Shown: positions 22,280 to 34,370, counted from the first letter of the stretch. The stretch: 64,000 bases of DNA from Paguma larvata (GCA_030068075.1 CM057831.1:7763464-7827463), one strand, 5' to 3'. Translations and numbers: made by a program. Notes: a model not told the origin generated them from the letters alone.

Positions 22280-22981
22280 CACACAGGAAAACCGAGTGAG
22301 TCACTGTTGCACCTTCCCCCTACCATCCCGGCCAGGCCCTGGCCCGATGGCCATAGGAAGGGAGTGCCCTCACCTCTGTCCCTCTGAGGATACATGAGGT
22401 GGGGGCAGGGGACAGTGGAGAAGGTATAGGGCGCCCTCAGAACATAGCCACCATCCAAATATAAGCCGCATTGATGGGAACTTGAGTGACATTGAGTGAC
22501 AAGCCTGCCCTCTCCATCCCCCCACCTCAGCAGGGCTCTGGGAAAAGACGATGGCCAGCCGCTGGCAGCCCAGAGAGCCATCCTGGGTGGTCAGCTGTTC
22601 GCAGCCCAGCCCTTTGCTCCTTTCCTGATAATCCTTCTACCCACCTGGCTGCTGAGGTACCATGCCAGTCTCAAGACGAGCAGGCTTCTCAGACATCTCC
22701 AGATGACTCGCTGGCTAGTGGAACAGACTGGAACATGAGGCCTTTGGGGGTCCCAGGTGCCCCTGAAATCCAGGATCGAGATCTGGACTGGCTTTGTCTC
22801 CAGAAGCCAGTGACACTCCCTTCCTCTCTACCAGAAACTCTGTGAGGCCCAGGACAGAGGAAATCAAGAGCATGCTTGGAAGGAGATTGAGAATATTCTG
22901 GAATGAATGCATTCTCCGGGGCCGGGGTCAGCTCCCCATAAAGGCCTTCACATATCCCTCCTTTTCTTCCTCAACTCCTCT

Positions 22982-23030
22982 CAAAACAAAACAAAACAAA
23001 ACAAAAAAACAAGAAAAAGAAAAAGAAAAA
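22982..23030. repeat. (AAAAC)n / (GAAAAA)n repeat
   Basis: A-rich pentanucleotide and hexanucleotide run, looking like a decayed poly-A tail, but I cannot see the body of a retroelement before it. Confidence 0.8.
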
Positions 23031-24019
23031 TGGTGAGAAGCACGATAAAATCAGCGGGTGACACTGCTATTAGTCCCGGGACGCCCGCACACAGAACAAT
23101 TTAAAGAGCTGGTAAAGCAGCACACATGAGAAGCGTTATTTCTGAGTGGGGACAAAGCACTCAATACTACCAGGATGAGTGAGGCCCCCACTCGCTGCCC
23201 TCCGCCCTCTCTGCTGTTTACAGTAAAACTTCATCACAAGATGCTATTAAGCTTGGCAGTTACTGGAAATGCTACTGTCGCTGTTGACTTCCATAGCCCC
23301 AGGAAATTTTATCCAAGACAGAGTGGATTCAACAGAGAGACCCAAACCACCACTTGTTCCTCTTCAGAAAGGAGAAGGTACCCTGGAGAGAGATATTAGC
23401 CATTCTTGGGCTGGAGAATGTCGGCTGCCTCCCCCTACTCTGTGGGCTGTAAGGACGGTAATGAAATCAGCAGAGCTGGTGGGATAGATCTCAGAGCAAA
23501 ATGAAAAGCGGTTTGGCCATTATGAGGAAGGCCAGAGAGCAGAGTCCAACCTCTCCTATCTGTCTTCTCAGCCACCTTGATGGAGGGAGAGAAATAGCCT
23601 ATTCTGTGATCTATAAATAAAAAAAAAAAAAGTCATAGGGCCAGCTTGAATTATTTGGGGTAGGGAGGCAACAGGATTCACACTTGCCTGAACGATAGTG
23701 ACAAGACACAAGGACATACTTACCTGTGTCAGCCACCTACGGCACTTCCCGCTTCCCCTTCCCCAAAGCAGATACAACCTCTGGATATAAGCCACCAAGG
23801 GACTTGTTTAAAATTCTCTGTGATTAATTCATGGCATTTATCTTACTTTCATCTGAATTTTAGACGGGAGAAAAAGCTTTGGTGCCTCGCCCAACATCCT
23901 GAAGCAAAGCCTTATTCATCTCTATATCTCTGGTGACACATCAAGGCATCACTGAGCACTGGTTGAACGGACGGTGTTGCCCACTGGAGCCGGACGTGGA
24001 GGGAGCAGGGGGCTTTCAA

Positions 24020-24205
24020 CAAGGAAACTTGGGGTCGAATCTGGGCTCCATGATTTACTAGCTTTGAAGCATAGATTCAATTTCCTCCTTTGTAATTTGG
24101 GGATAATAATGCCCAGGTTAAGAGGCCATGGGGCAGATTAAACGAAATAGAGATGCCGAAATGCTTATTACAGTGGCTGACACATCAATAAATCTTGTTG
24201 AATCT
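24020..24205 (+). mobile_element. MIR SINE
   Basis: 'ggggtcgaatctgggctcc', 'tttactagctttgaag', 'caatttcctcctttgtaatttggggataataatg', 'acacatcaataaatcttgttgaat' in MIR order. Confidence 0.8.
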
Positions 24206-25179
24206 AAAACTCAGGGATCAAATACTGACCTCGCCCAGTCCCAGAGAGAAATGCCGACAACCGGAATGGGGCACAGTCAGCAACAGGGATTACCGGCTAC
24301 AAATCCAGGGTCAGTTGCTGCCGCCTTCCAGCATCTCTGAGCCATTGGTTTCTATTTCTTTCCGCCCACTCCCCAGCTTATGTATACTCAGGGAAAGCTA
24401 ACGAATTTTAATATCATCCTAAGTTAAACATCATTATGAAAGTAAACCTGCTGGAAAAAATCATATAATGCATCCCAAGGCCAAATGTAAATGGTTTTTA
24501 GATTTTCCATTATTTTAGGTTACCTGTGCCCAGGAGGTACTGGGGAGATAACCTAAATTCATGCAGATAATCAAGAACAGATTATACTTCTGGGTGGCCT
24601 GCTCATTCTAGAGCCTAAAGCAAAGATCCTCAGCCTGATCCCACTGAGAATCTACCGTTTATGGTCACTCAAGTTAGGGATGGGAAGTGGGCATATGATC
24701 CAAATTCCTGGGTGTGATGGCTGCCATCGCTAACTGCTACCCTTAAGCAGTAGAGAGGTCTAGTGTTCTGGAAGTTTCTGAAGAAAAGAATTTGCGTCCC
24801 TCCTAAAATTTACATAAATCTGCAGGTGCTACTCTGCCGCAATCTCACAAGAGTAATCTCAACCGGAAATGGGGTGACCAGCATACATCTCTCTCTCTCT
24901 CTCTCTCTCTCAGTAATGAGTCACTCTCCAACTTGTATCAGCTATTTGTTCTCTAGATATCAAGTCATGGTTATCATATTGCCCAATGAGGAGTAGTTCC
25001 AGAGCCATGTTTCCTACCTGATAATCCAACAGTGGTGATGTTCTCCTTAACTGAGCCAGGGTCCCACCAGCACTGTCGTGGAAACCTGTAGCCTACGCCC
25101 TCCAGTTCTGCCCTGTGAATTTTTGCACCTTCAGACAGACATCCTGGATCCAACAACCATCTTTGCTCTTTGCTGATAT
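24206..25179. other. Unassigned sequence
   Basis: No gene or family recognised. A (TC)n run lies at 24889-24912. Confidence 0.4.
24889..24912. repeat. (TC)n microsatellite
   Basis: About 12 TC units, uninterrupted. Confidence 0.9.
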
Positions 25180-25345
25180 CACTCCATAGATTATAAACTC
25201 GAGAAGGGCAGATTTTTGTCCAATGTACTCACTGACAGATCTCAATATTTACTGACTGAATGTCTTGCCTGTCTCTTTCCCTTATCTCCTGGTTCTTCAG
25301 TCTTTGAACACAGGGACTTGTGTTTCATCACTAAAAGACCCAGTC
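25180..25345 (+). mobile_element. L2 LINE 3' fragments
   Basis: 'agattataaactcgagaagggcagattttt...caatatttactgactgaatg' is an L2 end; a second similar phrase follows ('ctttgaacacagggacttgtg'). Confidence 0.5.
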
Positions 25346-25370
25346 TCTGACTTTGCCCTAAAAAAGGGTG

Positions 25371-25615
25371 TATGGTATGGTAGAAAGTTTAAGGAATTCA
25401 CAGGCAAACGTAGATTTAAATCTCACCTATACCACCTTTAAGTTCGACGAACTCCTGGGTAAACTGTTTAATTTTTTGTCTGAGCTTCCTTACCTTTATC
25501 TCTAAAATAGGTATAATAGCACTTATAAACTTGTTTAAAGCATTAAATTATATATACAAAGTCCCTAGCAGGATTCCTGGCACATAGATGAGGTTCAGCA
25601 AATGTTACTCTCTTC
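25371..25615 (+). mobile_element. MIR SINE, nearly full length
   Basis: 'gtggtagaaagtttaagg'-like head, then 'aatctcacc', 'gagcttccttacctttatctctaaaataggtataatag', 'gcattaaattatatatacaaagtccctagcaggattcctggcacatag'. Confidence 0.8.
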
Positions 25616-25721
25616 TTCACTGTCCCTCATACAGAGATGTCGTGGAGAGTCAGTGGATAACTTAGATAACAAGCCTTGCATATTTTGATGCCTAATAAAT
25701 GCTAGCTTCATTGTCCCTATG

Positions 25722-25900
25722 TTCGTTCAGTCATGAAAGAAAACATTCACTGAGCTCCATGATGTGCCAACTTGGCGCATAGTGCTGGAGATACGGAGCC
25801 AATAAGACTAGGCACTTCCCCCAAAGAACTCATGCCTGGGGGGAATAGAGGAGACAAGTCAGCAGATAACTATATAAAACTAGGTAAGAGTGACAGTAAA
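25722..25900 (-). mobile_element. L2 LINE 3' end
   Basis: Reverse L2: 'cattcactgagctccatgatgtgcc', 'gtgctggagatacggagccaataagac', 'aaagaactcatgcctgg'. Confidence 0.7.
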
Positions 25901-26297
25901 AAAATGCACAGGGTACGTGGGGGTCCTGAAGAGGGTACCTACCTTTGACCATCTGACCACCTGTGCACGAATTCCTGAGCTGTCTCAGCCAGCTGGGACT
26001 CAGCCCTGACTGTGGCAATGGCGCCCATGATTGATAATAATTGGCCCTGTTGAGCCCCCAGCTTAAATCTCAGGTCACAGATCTGTAGGATATTAGAATA
26101 TGGAGTTTTCCAAAGCCCAATGAGCAGACCACTCGAGTAAACCAGTCCCCTTATTTCTACTGTTCCCCTAGCCCTTCAGGTGACAGTAGGGCCTGCTGCC
26201 AACCCCTCTCTTCCTTCCTTCACCCACTCCTGTTGCAGGAAAGAGGCTTAAAAAAAAAAGCCTCCAGTATTATTTTGTGTGCGAAGGGAAAGGAATA
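25901..26297. other. Unassigned sequence
   Basis: Nothing recognised. Confidence 0.4.
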
Positions 26298-26480
26298 TAA
26301 CACTTCCTATGTGACTGCTTTTGTGCCAGGAACCCTACTGGACATTTCACCCGCACGGTCGCTCTGTAGGACAGGTAAGTATTGGTTTGCCCATTCCACA
26401 GATATGGAAATAGAGAGTATAAATACTTGTTTATGATTACAAAGTTACCAGGGAAGTCTGGTCTGGTCTCATACAGTTGT
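26298..26480 (-). mobile_element. MIR SINE
   Basis: Reverse MIR: 'cacttcctatgtgac...gtgccaggaacc', 'gtaagtattggtttgcccattccacagatatggaaatagag', 'attacaaagttaccagggaagtc'. Confidence 0.65.
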
Positions 26481-26814
26481 GCAGGTTGTCCGGTGGCCAC
26501 CGGCACTCAGCTGAGAGACTGAATCTCCACCTGTGTTCTGCTCACCAAGATGAGCACCTGGCATGGGGCTGCAGCCACCTGAGAGAAGGAACAACTGTTT
26601 CTAGTCACACAGGGGCACAGTCTGCTTGCCTGCCACCACCTACCAGGCTGCACCTGCCTTTCTCTTCTGCAGACCAAGGTGCCATATGGGCCTACAGCAG
26701 CCTTGGTTGGGACCCAGATTAATCTGGTTCCCAATTCCAGAGTACAATTGCTCCCCCACAAATCCCTCGGTCCCTCAACACCCTAGCATCTTCACTTTAT
26801 AGTTGAGGACACGG
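26481..26814. other. Unassigned sequence
   Basis: Nothing recognised. Confidence 0.35.
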
Positions 26815-26995
26815 AGCCACTACGTACTGGGCATTGCCATGTGCCAGTTGTTAGGACAACACTGTAGGCGACAAATGCCCACCACAACACACAAGAAAAC
26901 GGGCTGAAAATGGCTAAATGGATTGCCTGAAGTTACATAAGTAAGTGTCAGAACAAGGACTTGAACTTAGAATTTTTTGATCCTAGGCACAAATT
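26815..26995 (-). mobile_element. MIR SINE
   Basis: Reverse MIR: 'actgggcattgccatgtgccag', 'aaatggattgcctgaagttacataagtaagtgtcag', 'aaggacttgaactta'. Confidence 0.6.
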
Positions 26996-27124
26996 CTTTC
27001 ATTATTATGCCAGGCTGTCTGAAGAGAACTATTTGTTAAGTCATAGAGCTATGTAGCAGAACCTAGGGCTAGAGGTGGTCTTCTGATTTGAAATTCAATC
27101 AACAATTGTCACTGACTGGTGGGG

Positions 27125-27860
27125 GACAGTCCCAGTTATCTATTGGCATGTAACAGACCACTCCAAAACAGTGACTTAAAAACAATTCTTGACTTTGCTC
27201 AATAGCCTACAGTTTGGGTAGGGCTCGGTTGGGCTGGCTGGTGTCTGTTCCATGTGACTTCAGCAGGGATGACTTGATAGGGGCTGGAGGATTCACTTTT
27301 TCTTTTCTTTTCTTTTTGTTTTTAATTTGTTTTGAGAGAGAGGGAGTGAGGGAGGAGCAGAGAGAGAGGGAGAGAATCCCAAGCAGGTTCCACATTTTCA
27401 GTGTAGAGCCTAATGTGGGGGCTCAAACCCACAAACCGTGAGATCATGACCTGAGCTGAAATCAAGAGTCAGATGCTCAACCAACCGAGCCACCCAGGAG
27501 CCCCTGGAGAATTCACTTCTAAGATAACTGCTGCTTAAGAGGTCAATGAGGGCTGCCATGTAAGGGGCTGGATGCCTCTCCATGTGGACCTCTCCATTGG
27601 AGTGGCTTGGGCTTCCTCACAACATGGTAGCCAGGTTCTAAGAACAAGTGTTCTGAAAGACCTACAACGTTTCTTCCCCTCTACTCTCGAAAGTTCCAGA
27701 ATGCCATTTCTTCTGCATTTCACCCATCAAGAAATCCAGAGGTCAGCCCAGATTCAAGAGGAGAAGAATTAGACGACTCCTCTCAAGAGGAGTAGAAAAG
27801 AATGGGCAGGAACCTCATTCACTACAGAGACCTTGGTTCTAGAGAAAGTTATCGCTGACA
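27125..27860 (+). mobile_element. Ancient interspersed repeat, family not named
   Basis: 'ctattggcatgtaacagaccactccaaaacagtgacttaaaaaca' resembles a medium-frequency mammalian repeat, as does 'gggctcggttgggctggctggtgtctgttccatg' and the later 'caagaaatccagaggtcagcccagattcaag'. I recognise the pattern but not a safe family name. A SINE splits it. Confidence 0.5.
27300..27504 (-). mobile_element. Feliform CAN SINE with target-site duplication
   Basis: TTTTC-rich start, body with 'gagatcatgacctgagc', end 'gagccacccaggagcccc'. Flanks CTGGAGGATTCACTT (27284) and CTGGAGAATTCACTT (27505) differ by one base. Confidence 0.95.
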
Positions 27861-28239
27861 TTTTCCAAAAATAGACTTCATTCAACTGTTACAGCATCAA
27901 ACTGCCTTGCTACACATACAGTCAAACGCCCAAGCGTGGGACAGGAACCCTCACCCCTGACCTACAGCGAATGTGACAGCCAGGAGGAGCGGAGATGATT
28001 CTGAGCCCAAAGCATTAGGGCACATCACAGGCCTGGCTGCCCCTCACGAACTGAAAAAATCACCAGAGCAAAATCAATCCGCACACCATCTGGTCTCCAT
28101 GCACTCGCTGACTCCAGCCAGGCCCTCCGCCGCTCACTGTCACAGGTACTAAATTCCCCTGGACATGCATGCCCGAGAAAGCCAGGGTTGAAAAATACTA
28201 ATAAATCCATCTGAACATTGTGCTCTCTTGGGGCTTATC

Positions 28240-28510
28240 ACTATTTCAGTTCTAGTCACAAAAATAACATACTGTAAAAGACTGATTAGTCATCGGATAA
28301 TTGAGTTCTTAAATGTCAAAAACAATATCGTATGAATATTCAACAGATCATGCTACTGAAACTTACCTGTTCTATCAACAATGACTAACATTTCTCCCCC
28401 ATTGTTCTTTCCCAGAAATTATGTTAATATGACTTTTCTGAGGTGATGAATGTGGTTCTCTTTAAAACATATTGTCTTACAGGTTAATGCATAATGAGCT
28501 GGTTAAAGGA
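28240..28510. promoter_or_regulatory. Candidate conserved regulatory block, SOX-like sites
   Basis: AT-rich unique block with several ACAAT/ATTGT words (for example AACAATAT at 28321, CAACAATGAC at 28375, CATTGTTCTTT at 28400, ATATTGT near 28470) and a homeodomain-like GGTTAATGCATAATGAG near 28482. Function and conservation are inferred. Confidence 0.3.
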
Positions 28511-28825
28511 AAATGGCTTGGAGTCATGTTGGATTCGCTTCTCCCTGCATTAGCTTCACTTCCCCTTTCATGGAGAGGGGGCACCGGAATTCCTTCCAGC
28601 AATAGACAGACTTCAGACCTCTGCTCCTTGTGAATTCTATTATTTGACTGATTGGTTGGTTGGTCGGTCGCCTAAGATGTGGGGGAGATGCACTCTGTTC
28701 GCACAGCTTAAATTTAAGCAAGGACCAAGGTTCAAGTTTTGTTGGCCACTGGTGCATAACCAAATTCCACGGAAAGTTAGACTATGGGAGGCTAAATGTA
28801 AGACCTTACCTAGGTTTCTCTACAA

Positions 28826-28845
28826 ACACACACACACACACACAC
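28826..28845. repeat. (AC)n microsatellite
   Basis: Ten CA units. Confidence 0.9.
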
Positions 28846-30099
28846 CTCCCATCGGATAAGGGAGGGAGCAGAGTGAACGGCTGTGGCTGGATGAAATTTT
28901 CTGAGCCTGCAGTCCAGAGAGGAGGAAACTTTCCCAAGCAGATCCTGCTTTCTGTTAGCCTGGCCTCAGCAGATGCTACAACAGCTGGGGCCAGGAGCAG
29001 CTTGGTGGGGTGGGAGCTGTTGTTGGGGGCAGCTTGCAGGCCCTACAGTGTGTCAAGGGCCTTGCTCTTGGTGGGAGCAACAGGGTATGTCGGGCACCAA
29101 CTGCTCCTCCAGCCAGACGGTCTGCTCCAGAGGCTGTTCTAGCTCTTTCTAGCCAGAAGTGTGAGTGCCTCTGGCTAGAGTCCTTCACTCTCAGCCCCAG
29201 CCCAGCCTCAGGCGACTAGCATGTGGACGAAGATGCTCTGGGCTCACTGGCTCAAGGACTTATAATCACGCCTACCATCCTGTATCTCAGCCCTACTTCG
29301 TCCCCAGCCCATCTCTGCCCCTGACCTAATCCTGTTACATTACCATCTACCTTATCAACCTTCGAGGACCTCACAATGCTTCTGTTCTCCTCCAGGAGAG
29401 CCTTCCTTCCTCTCCAGGCCGTTCTGGCCAACAGTCATCAAAACTTACACAGACGCCAAAAGCATCCTCAAGCGTCACCATGAGGGCTTGCCCCTTCATG
29501 TTCCCCGGTCTGTCCCCAGGCACCCTACACTTCCCCCTGCTTCTGTCCTACAGACCCTGGACTCCCTGGCAAATAGAATACTGCAAACCTCCGCTACCAG
29601 AAAACACATGGAAAGCCACTTCCTTCCCCTCCTGAGGTTCCAGGAACTCAGAGAAGAGCAAGGAGACTCTAAATAATCATTCGCTCATCCCAGAGCCTCC
29701 CTCTGCCTGCTGCCTGGTTTCAAACACATAGGCCCTGCTTTATGCACAGCTGGGCCAGCCCGCCATCGTCTGATATGAAAGCAACTTGACTTGGGGCAGT
29801 CCTGCAGGCCATGATGATGGAGTGCTGACCGCGCACAGCCCTCCCTCCAGGCATCAAGGAGGGGGACCGCAGAGCGACTGGACAGAAGACTTCCTGCCCT
29901 GGAGGGGCTTACGGGCCACTTTCAGAAGCAGGGCCCCACGGAGAGCTACTGGGAGCAGCTACACAAGCAAACAGGCTTCTCTTGCACCAGGGAGGGGCCG
30001 GGGCTCAGCTGCCAACCCACTGGGCCAAAACAGACTGGAAACTCAGCCCGGCCCTAACCCTCGCCAGCCTCATCTTACAAACAGAGGGGTTGAATCTTC

Positions 30100-30260
30100 T
30101 TAAGCATGTTTTTAATTACTGCAAAAATGTTTCATCCTGAGCGGCAGTGTGGTTCCCAGTTACCCACATGCAGATTGATGCTCTCGGTATGAAGCGGTTA
30201 GCGCAGACATTTAAAAACAATTAGGATCGTGGTGAGGCGGCGCAGGAGGAGCTCCTTAGG
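30100..30260. promoter_or_regulatory. Candidate conserved non-coding block
   Basis: AT-rich island in GC-rich surroundings with homeodomain-like sites ('tttttaattactgc', 'aaaaacaattagg'). No repeat family fits. Inferred only. Confidence 0.25.
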
Positions 30261-30385
30261 TGGGGGGATGGGAAGTCAGGCGTCGTGCTCACCAGATAAC
30301 TAAGTTATTTTTACTTTTGATGGAGAGGGAGAGAAATGATTGGTTTATTTAATATTTCCCTTCTGACGTCAGATGGGAGCTCCGG

Positions 30386-30462
30386 ACACACACACACACA
30401 CGCACACGCATACAAACACACACACATACACACACGCACACACACACATACAAACACACACA
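30386..30462. repeat. Compound (AC)n microsatellite
   Basis: CA repeats interrupted by CG and TA steps over 77 bases; reads as His-Thr or Cys-Val runs in spurious frames. Confidence 0.95.
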
Positions 30463-31154
30463 AGCAACATTCCCAGATAACCAGACAAATGCACCAGGAG
30501 GGCACTGGCAATGAGGAGGACCGCAGAAGGGCGGGTATCTCCCGGTGAGGTCTCTGACACCCAATGAGAACTGGTTCTAGAGGTGTGGGGAGCAGGGCAC
30601 ACAGGCAGGGGCGTGGCACCTGCCTTCAGAAAGTGTCCCCTGGAACCAAGAAAATGCCTGGGGTTGGGGGACTGCCTCTTGGGGAACCAGGTGACACTGG
30701 CTGCACCTGCCTTGTGTACTCAGTTAGTGCTAGGTAGGAGGTAAAAACCCCGGGGAACTTCTGAGGGGTGGTGGGTGGAGGAAGGGAAGGGAAAAGGAAG
30801 AAAGATGTCTTGCCAGTCTTACTTTGGAGTTCCTTGGTCCTTCATGAGTCATTGCAAGATGTCTCCAAATGCTGGCTGAACATCTGCCCCCGAGTCCCCA
30901 GGAGGCAGTGAACTTTGTGTATCTCAGCCAACACCTAGGCTTACTCTGGCCTGCCCATGGGAGGCCTCTGAAGACAGTGTTTGTGGTAACCCACTTTGAG
31001 GAGAGAGTTCCAGGAAGTATGCCAGGAGTGGAAGGCAAGGCCCAGAAAGAACTGGGTAACTACAGTCAACAGGCTCCACCTCCGCCTCCATCCTCTGGCC
31101 CCTCCTGGGCCTTCTCATCATGCCCCCACCACAGGCTGCTCCCTGAGGTCCATC

Positions 31155-31340
31155 ACACCATGGAAAGAACACAGGCTTTGGAGGCAGCCTGATCAAAGCT
31201 CAAAACCTGCCTCAACCACATACCAGCTGGCAGTCTTGGATAGTTACTTGACTTCCCCGAGGTCATTTCACTCCTGTAGATTACAGGCTGTTGGGAAGAT
31301 TAATTCAGATGACATGGAGTAGGTAGCAATTCTAACAGGA
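31155..31340 (+). mobile_element. MIR SINE
   Basis: 'accatggaaagaacacaggctttggaggcagcctg' is the MIR head; 'ataccagctggcagtcttggatagttacttgac' and 'gaagattaattcag' follow. Confidence 0.75.
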
Positions 31341-31521
31341 GTGACGCTGGTGTGGGTGGCAATAAAGTTATGTAGATCTCTGTTGTACCCTTGCTGTCCT
31401 CACAGATCTGAACGTACCAGCCATAAAAGTCTTCTGAACTTACACGTTCTCTAGGGTCTGTCTCAGGCCAATGGCTCTCAAATCCTTTCTGATCATGACC
31501 TAGTAACACAAACAACACACA

Positions 31522-31560
31522 ACAACACACAAAGCTTTGGCAATCTGAAAGCAGTTCTCG
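31522..31560. repeat. Short dispersed direct repeat, copy 1
   Basis: ACAACACACAAAGCTTTGGC continuing to 'ttctcgg'. Copy 2 lies at 32127-32167 with two substitutions and a two-base length difference near the end. Confidence 0.85.
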
Positions 31561-32126
31561 GCCCATCTTGGCCCTACATTTTCCCATTTACCGGAGATTT
31601 TTCCAAAAATGGTGCTCAAAAATTTCAGGTACATTAGACATGTTAAAGTCTTGTTCTCTGACAATGCCAAAAAATATTATCCCAGTCAATGGGGAGAATG
31701 GTAGTATTTTAAATAAGTATCAGTGACAATGTGCCTTCTCAACTCAGCTCTCGGTATATAAGTGAACCACAGACCATGTTCCAGGATTCTAGAAGGCTTC
31801 TCGCTGAGTCCTGGGGTGGAAGCAGAGAACTCTTAGCAGAGGGCGTTAAACGACCAGCGGGAGCCAGCCGCAGCCCCTCTGCGGGGGCGGATCCAGGTCC
31901 CAGAGCTCCCCAGCGGTCAGCCTGGCTATTTGCAAGCACCCAAGACCCTGGGAGTATTTGGGAGCGCTGATGACTTTGTAATTTGCAGAGACGCTGGTGT
32001 CTCCATATGCCGCCGCAGAGTGGGAATGTCTCACAACAAGCATGAGAGAATCGCACCTCGGCGAGGAGTTCAGTAAATTCGTCTGTGAAACATATTTCAA
32101 TTCCAAAGGCAATTTCCTAATTAGTA

Positions 32127-32167
32127 ACAACACACAAAGCCTTGGCAATCTGAAAGCCGTTCTCTCG
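32127..32167. repeat. Short dispersed direct repeat, copy 2
   Basis: ACAACACACAAAGCCTTGGC continuing to 'ttctctcgg'. Same strand as copy 1, about 605 bases away. Confidence 0.85.
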
Positions 32168-32629
32168 GCAGAGCTGGGTCTCCGGCTCACGTCAGCCTGG
32201 GAATGAGGTGTTGGCAGCATCCATGGTCCAAGACATGGGCTTCCGAAAACGCGGAGGTCTTGGTTTGGAATCGAGGGGAGGCACACAGGAGCCAGGTCGC
32301 TTAGGAGCAAATGAAGCTGTAGATCTTCCTCTCCAGTGGCCCCGGTCTCTTCCAAGCTGAGCTGGGAGCAACGTGGGGTTAGGAGACAGCAGAGCAAATT
32401 CACTCACTCAACATTCACCAAAGACTTGCCAAGGGGGGGACCAAGATGGACAAGATTTTCACCCTCCCAGAGCTTAGAGAGGACTAGAAGACACAGAAAC
32501 TATTGAGTGATTAAGGAGTAGCAGAAAGGGTGGTGACAAGGGTCCTGGCTAGTCTGCAAGGGAGAGGAAGTTTTCTCAGAGGAAAGGATGTGTAAACATA
32601 GTGGGATGGACTTGAATTCCAAGGATATC

Positions 32630-32802
32630 ACTGTTTTAGGTGTAAACTGTGGCAAGTTAATCGTACTCTGAGTCTCAGTACCTCCACCTACAAAATGGGC
32701 ACATAATAACTCCCTCATAAGTTTACTATAAGGATTAGTTGAGACAACGGACTTCAGATGCCTGGCACAAAGTAAGGCACTTAACGGGTGTTCAATAAAA
32801 AG
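32630..32802 (+). mobile_element. MIR SINE
   Basis: 'aactgtggcaagttaatcg', 'gagtctcagtacctccacctacaaaatgggcacataataac', 'cctggcacaaagtaaggcactta...ttcaataaa'. Confidence 0.8.
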
Positions 32803-33780
32803 CGAACAACCAAAACAACCCTTCCTGCGATGGTTTCAGAAGGCCTGTCAACCGGTGGCTGATGAGATGTGCAGGGAGCACAACTCAATCTCCCACCCTC
32901 ACCCCCATCCCCACAAGAGCGCCGACGGGCGACACGTTATCCAAGTGGGCTCACGGGGACCCAGCCAGGAATCCCGAAACCTGTTTCTAAAGGGAATCTG
33001 CAGCACCTGACAGGTCAAGCGAACAGGAGGGCACCTCATTAGGAAACCTGCCTTATAAGAAAGTCTCTGGATGTCAATCAAGTCCCATCAAGGGTCTTCC
33101 ACGCGTGGCACTGAGGTCATGAAGGTGGCCACCATGAGGAGGAAGACCCGGCGTGTCTCTGGCACCCAGGCTGCAAGGCTGGAGGCCCTGTCTTTGTAGG
33201 AGCAGCAGTGTGCCCCTACCTCTAACTAGGGGTCTGGGAGCCTCAGACTGTGCTCCCAGCGGTACCCGTAACTCAATGGTCTGTATCACCTTCCCTTCCC
33301 AAGTTCTCAACCTTCCCATCCCTAAAACGGGAAGAATCTTTTCTGATTTTTTCCCCAATGTCCTATGCGGTTTGTAAACGCCTGAGCGGAAATGTGTGTT
33401 AAGCTCTCAAGAAGAAATCCCAAGGAGTGTCACCTGCAACCAATCAGTTCTTCCTTTTCTCCCTGCAAAGCAGACAGCAGAACAGGGACCCCCAGGGACT
33501 GAGGCATCCCGTTCTTTCCACCTACGCTCCCAAGCTGTTCCTGGCTCTGCTGCCTTCCCGGGTTGCACCCGAGGCACCTCGGGGACTCACTCTCCTCCTC
33601 TTCCTTCATATCTCATGTCATTGCGTCTCCTTTCCCAGGGGCCACACACTCACTCACTGATCCCAGAGCCCCGAGCCCGCTCAAGCTTCTGGCCGCCACC
33701 ATCAGAGGCCCCGGGCATCTGATTCCTCGCTGCACGGGGCTGCGCACTGATACATTTGTACCACAGGAAGCAGAAAACTA
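32803..33780. other. Unassigned single-copy sequence
   Basis: No gene or repeat family recognised. GC-rich, with several overlapping open frames of 60-108 codons and no domain. Confidence 0.4.
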
Positions 33781-34370
33781 GTTTAACATCTCATTTATTT
33801 CATAGATGAGAAAGTAATTCCCTGCTGAATGATTGTCCCGAACCAACAATTCAGAGAGGAGGAATTTACAGTGCTGCCAAGGACCGGGGTGCGTTACTGT
33901 AGCGCCGTTATAGAACGGAGCTGAACCTTTTTTCTCTCTCCTGTTAGCCTGAAGAGAAAAGCCATTAAATATGATTAAGGTTAAGAGATTGCTAAAATTA
34001 CAAACAGCCGCCATTCAATTATTTTGCTCTATAAAATGCAACACAGATTGGAGTTATTTCTCTGAAATGTGTTTTTAGAAAATAACATAACACAACTAAT
34101 GTGGTTTGATCTAGCAAATCAGGTTCCAGATACCACTTCTAATGCAAAGCTAAAAGGTTCATAATTTAACTCAAAGTTTGTAACTTAAAGTCGTCAGGTG
34201 CTTACTTTATAGAAAAGCTTTATAAAGAGAAAAAAATCAATACCATGCCAACTAATATTCTGAAGTCATCTACAGCCTGAGATTCAATCAATTTTATCAC
34301 CCATTAAAGGGATAGAAAGAAAAATATAAAAATAAAATTCTTAAAGAACCAGCAACAACTTGGTCTAACA
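33781..34370. promoter_or_regulatory. Candidate conserved non-coding element
   Basis: About 590 bases of AT-rich unique sequence with sharp GC-rich borders. Homeodomain-like and nuclear-factor-like words include GCCATTAAATATGATTAAGG at 33961 and CAATTATTTTG at 34016, with TTTATCACCCATTAAAG near 34293. No family of repeats matches. Regulatory function is inferred from composition and motif density. Confidence 0.35.

Larger units (their letters stand above)
21826..24019. other. Mostly unassigned single-copy sequence
   Basis: Holds short microsatellites but no gene I can support. 23030-23420 (a mix of AT-rich and CpG-containing sequence) may be conserved non-coding DNA. GC-rich 22.1-22.8 kb has open frames on both strands without domains. 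Confidence 0.4.
27861..31154. other. Long single-copy stretch, no gene seen
   Basis: No coding exon or large repeat recognised. It includes two AC microsatellites and two AT-rich candidate regulatory blocks listed separately. 29.3-29.7 kb is CT-rich. Open frames reach about 160 codons without domains. Confidence 0.4.
31341..32629. other. Unassigned sequence with a short duplication
   Basis: No repeat family or gene. Contains a near-identical pair of roughly 36-base segments at 31522 and 32127 (separate entry). Confidence 0.4.

Noticed and set aside
22186..22581. Overlapping 112-131 codon frames on both strands
   Set aside because: GC-rich sequence open on opposite strands at the same bases, without domains or splice-framed borders.
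31846..32403. 185-codon minus-strand frame
   Set aside because: No domain, and overlapping frames are open on both strands in CpG-containing DNA.
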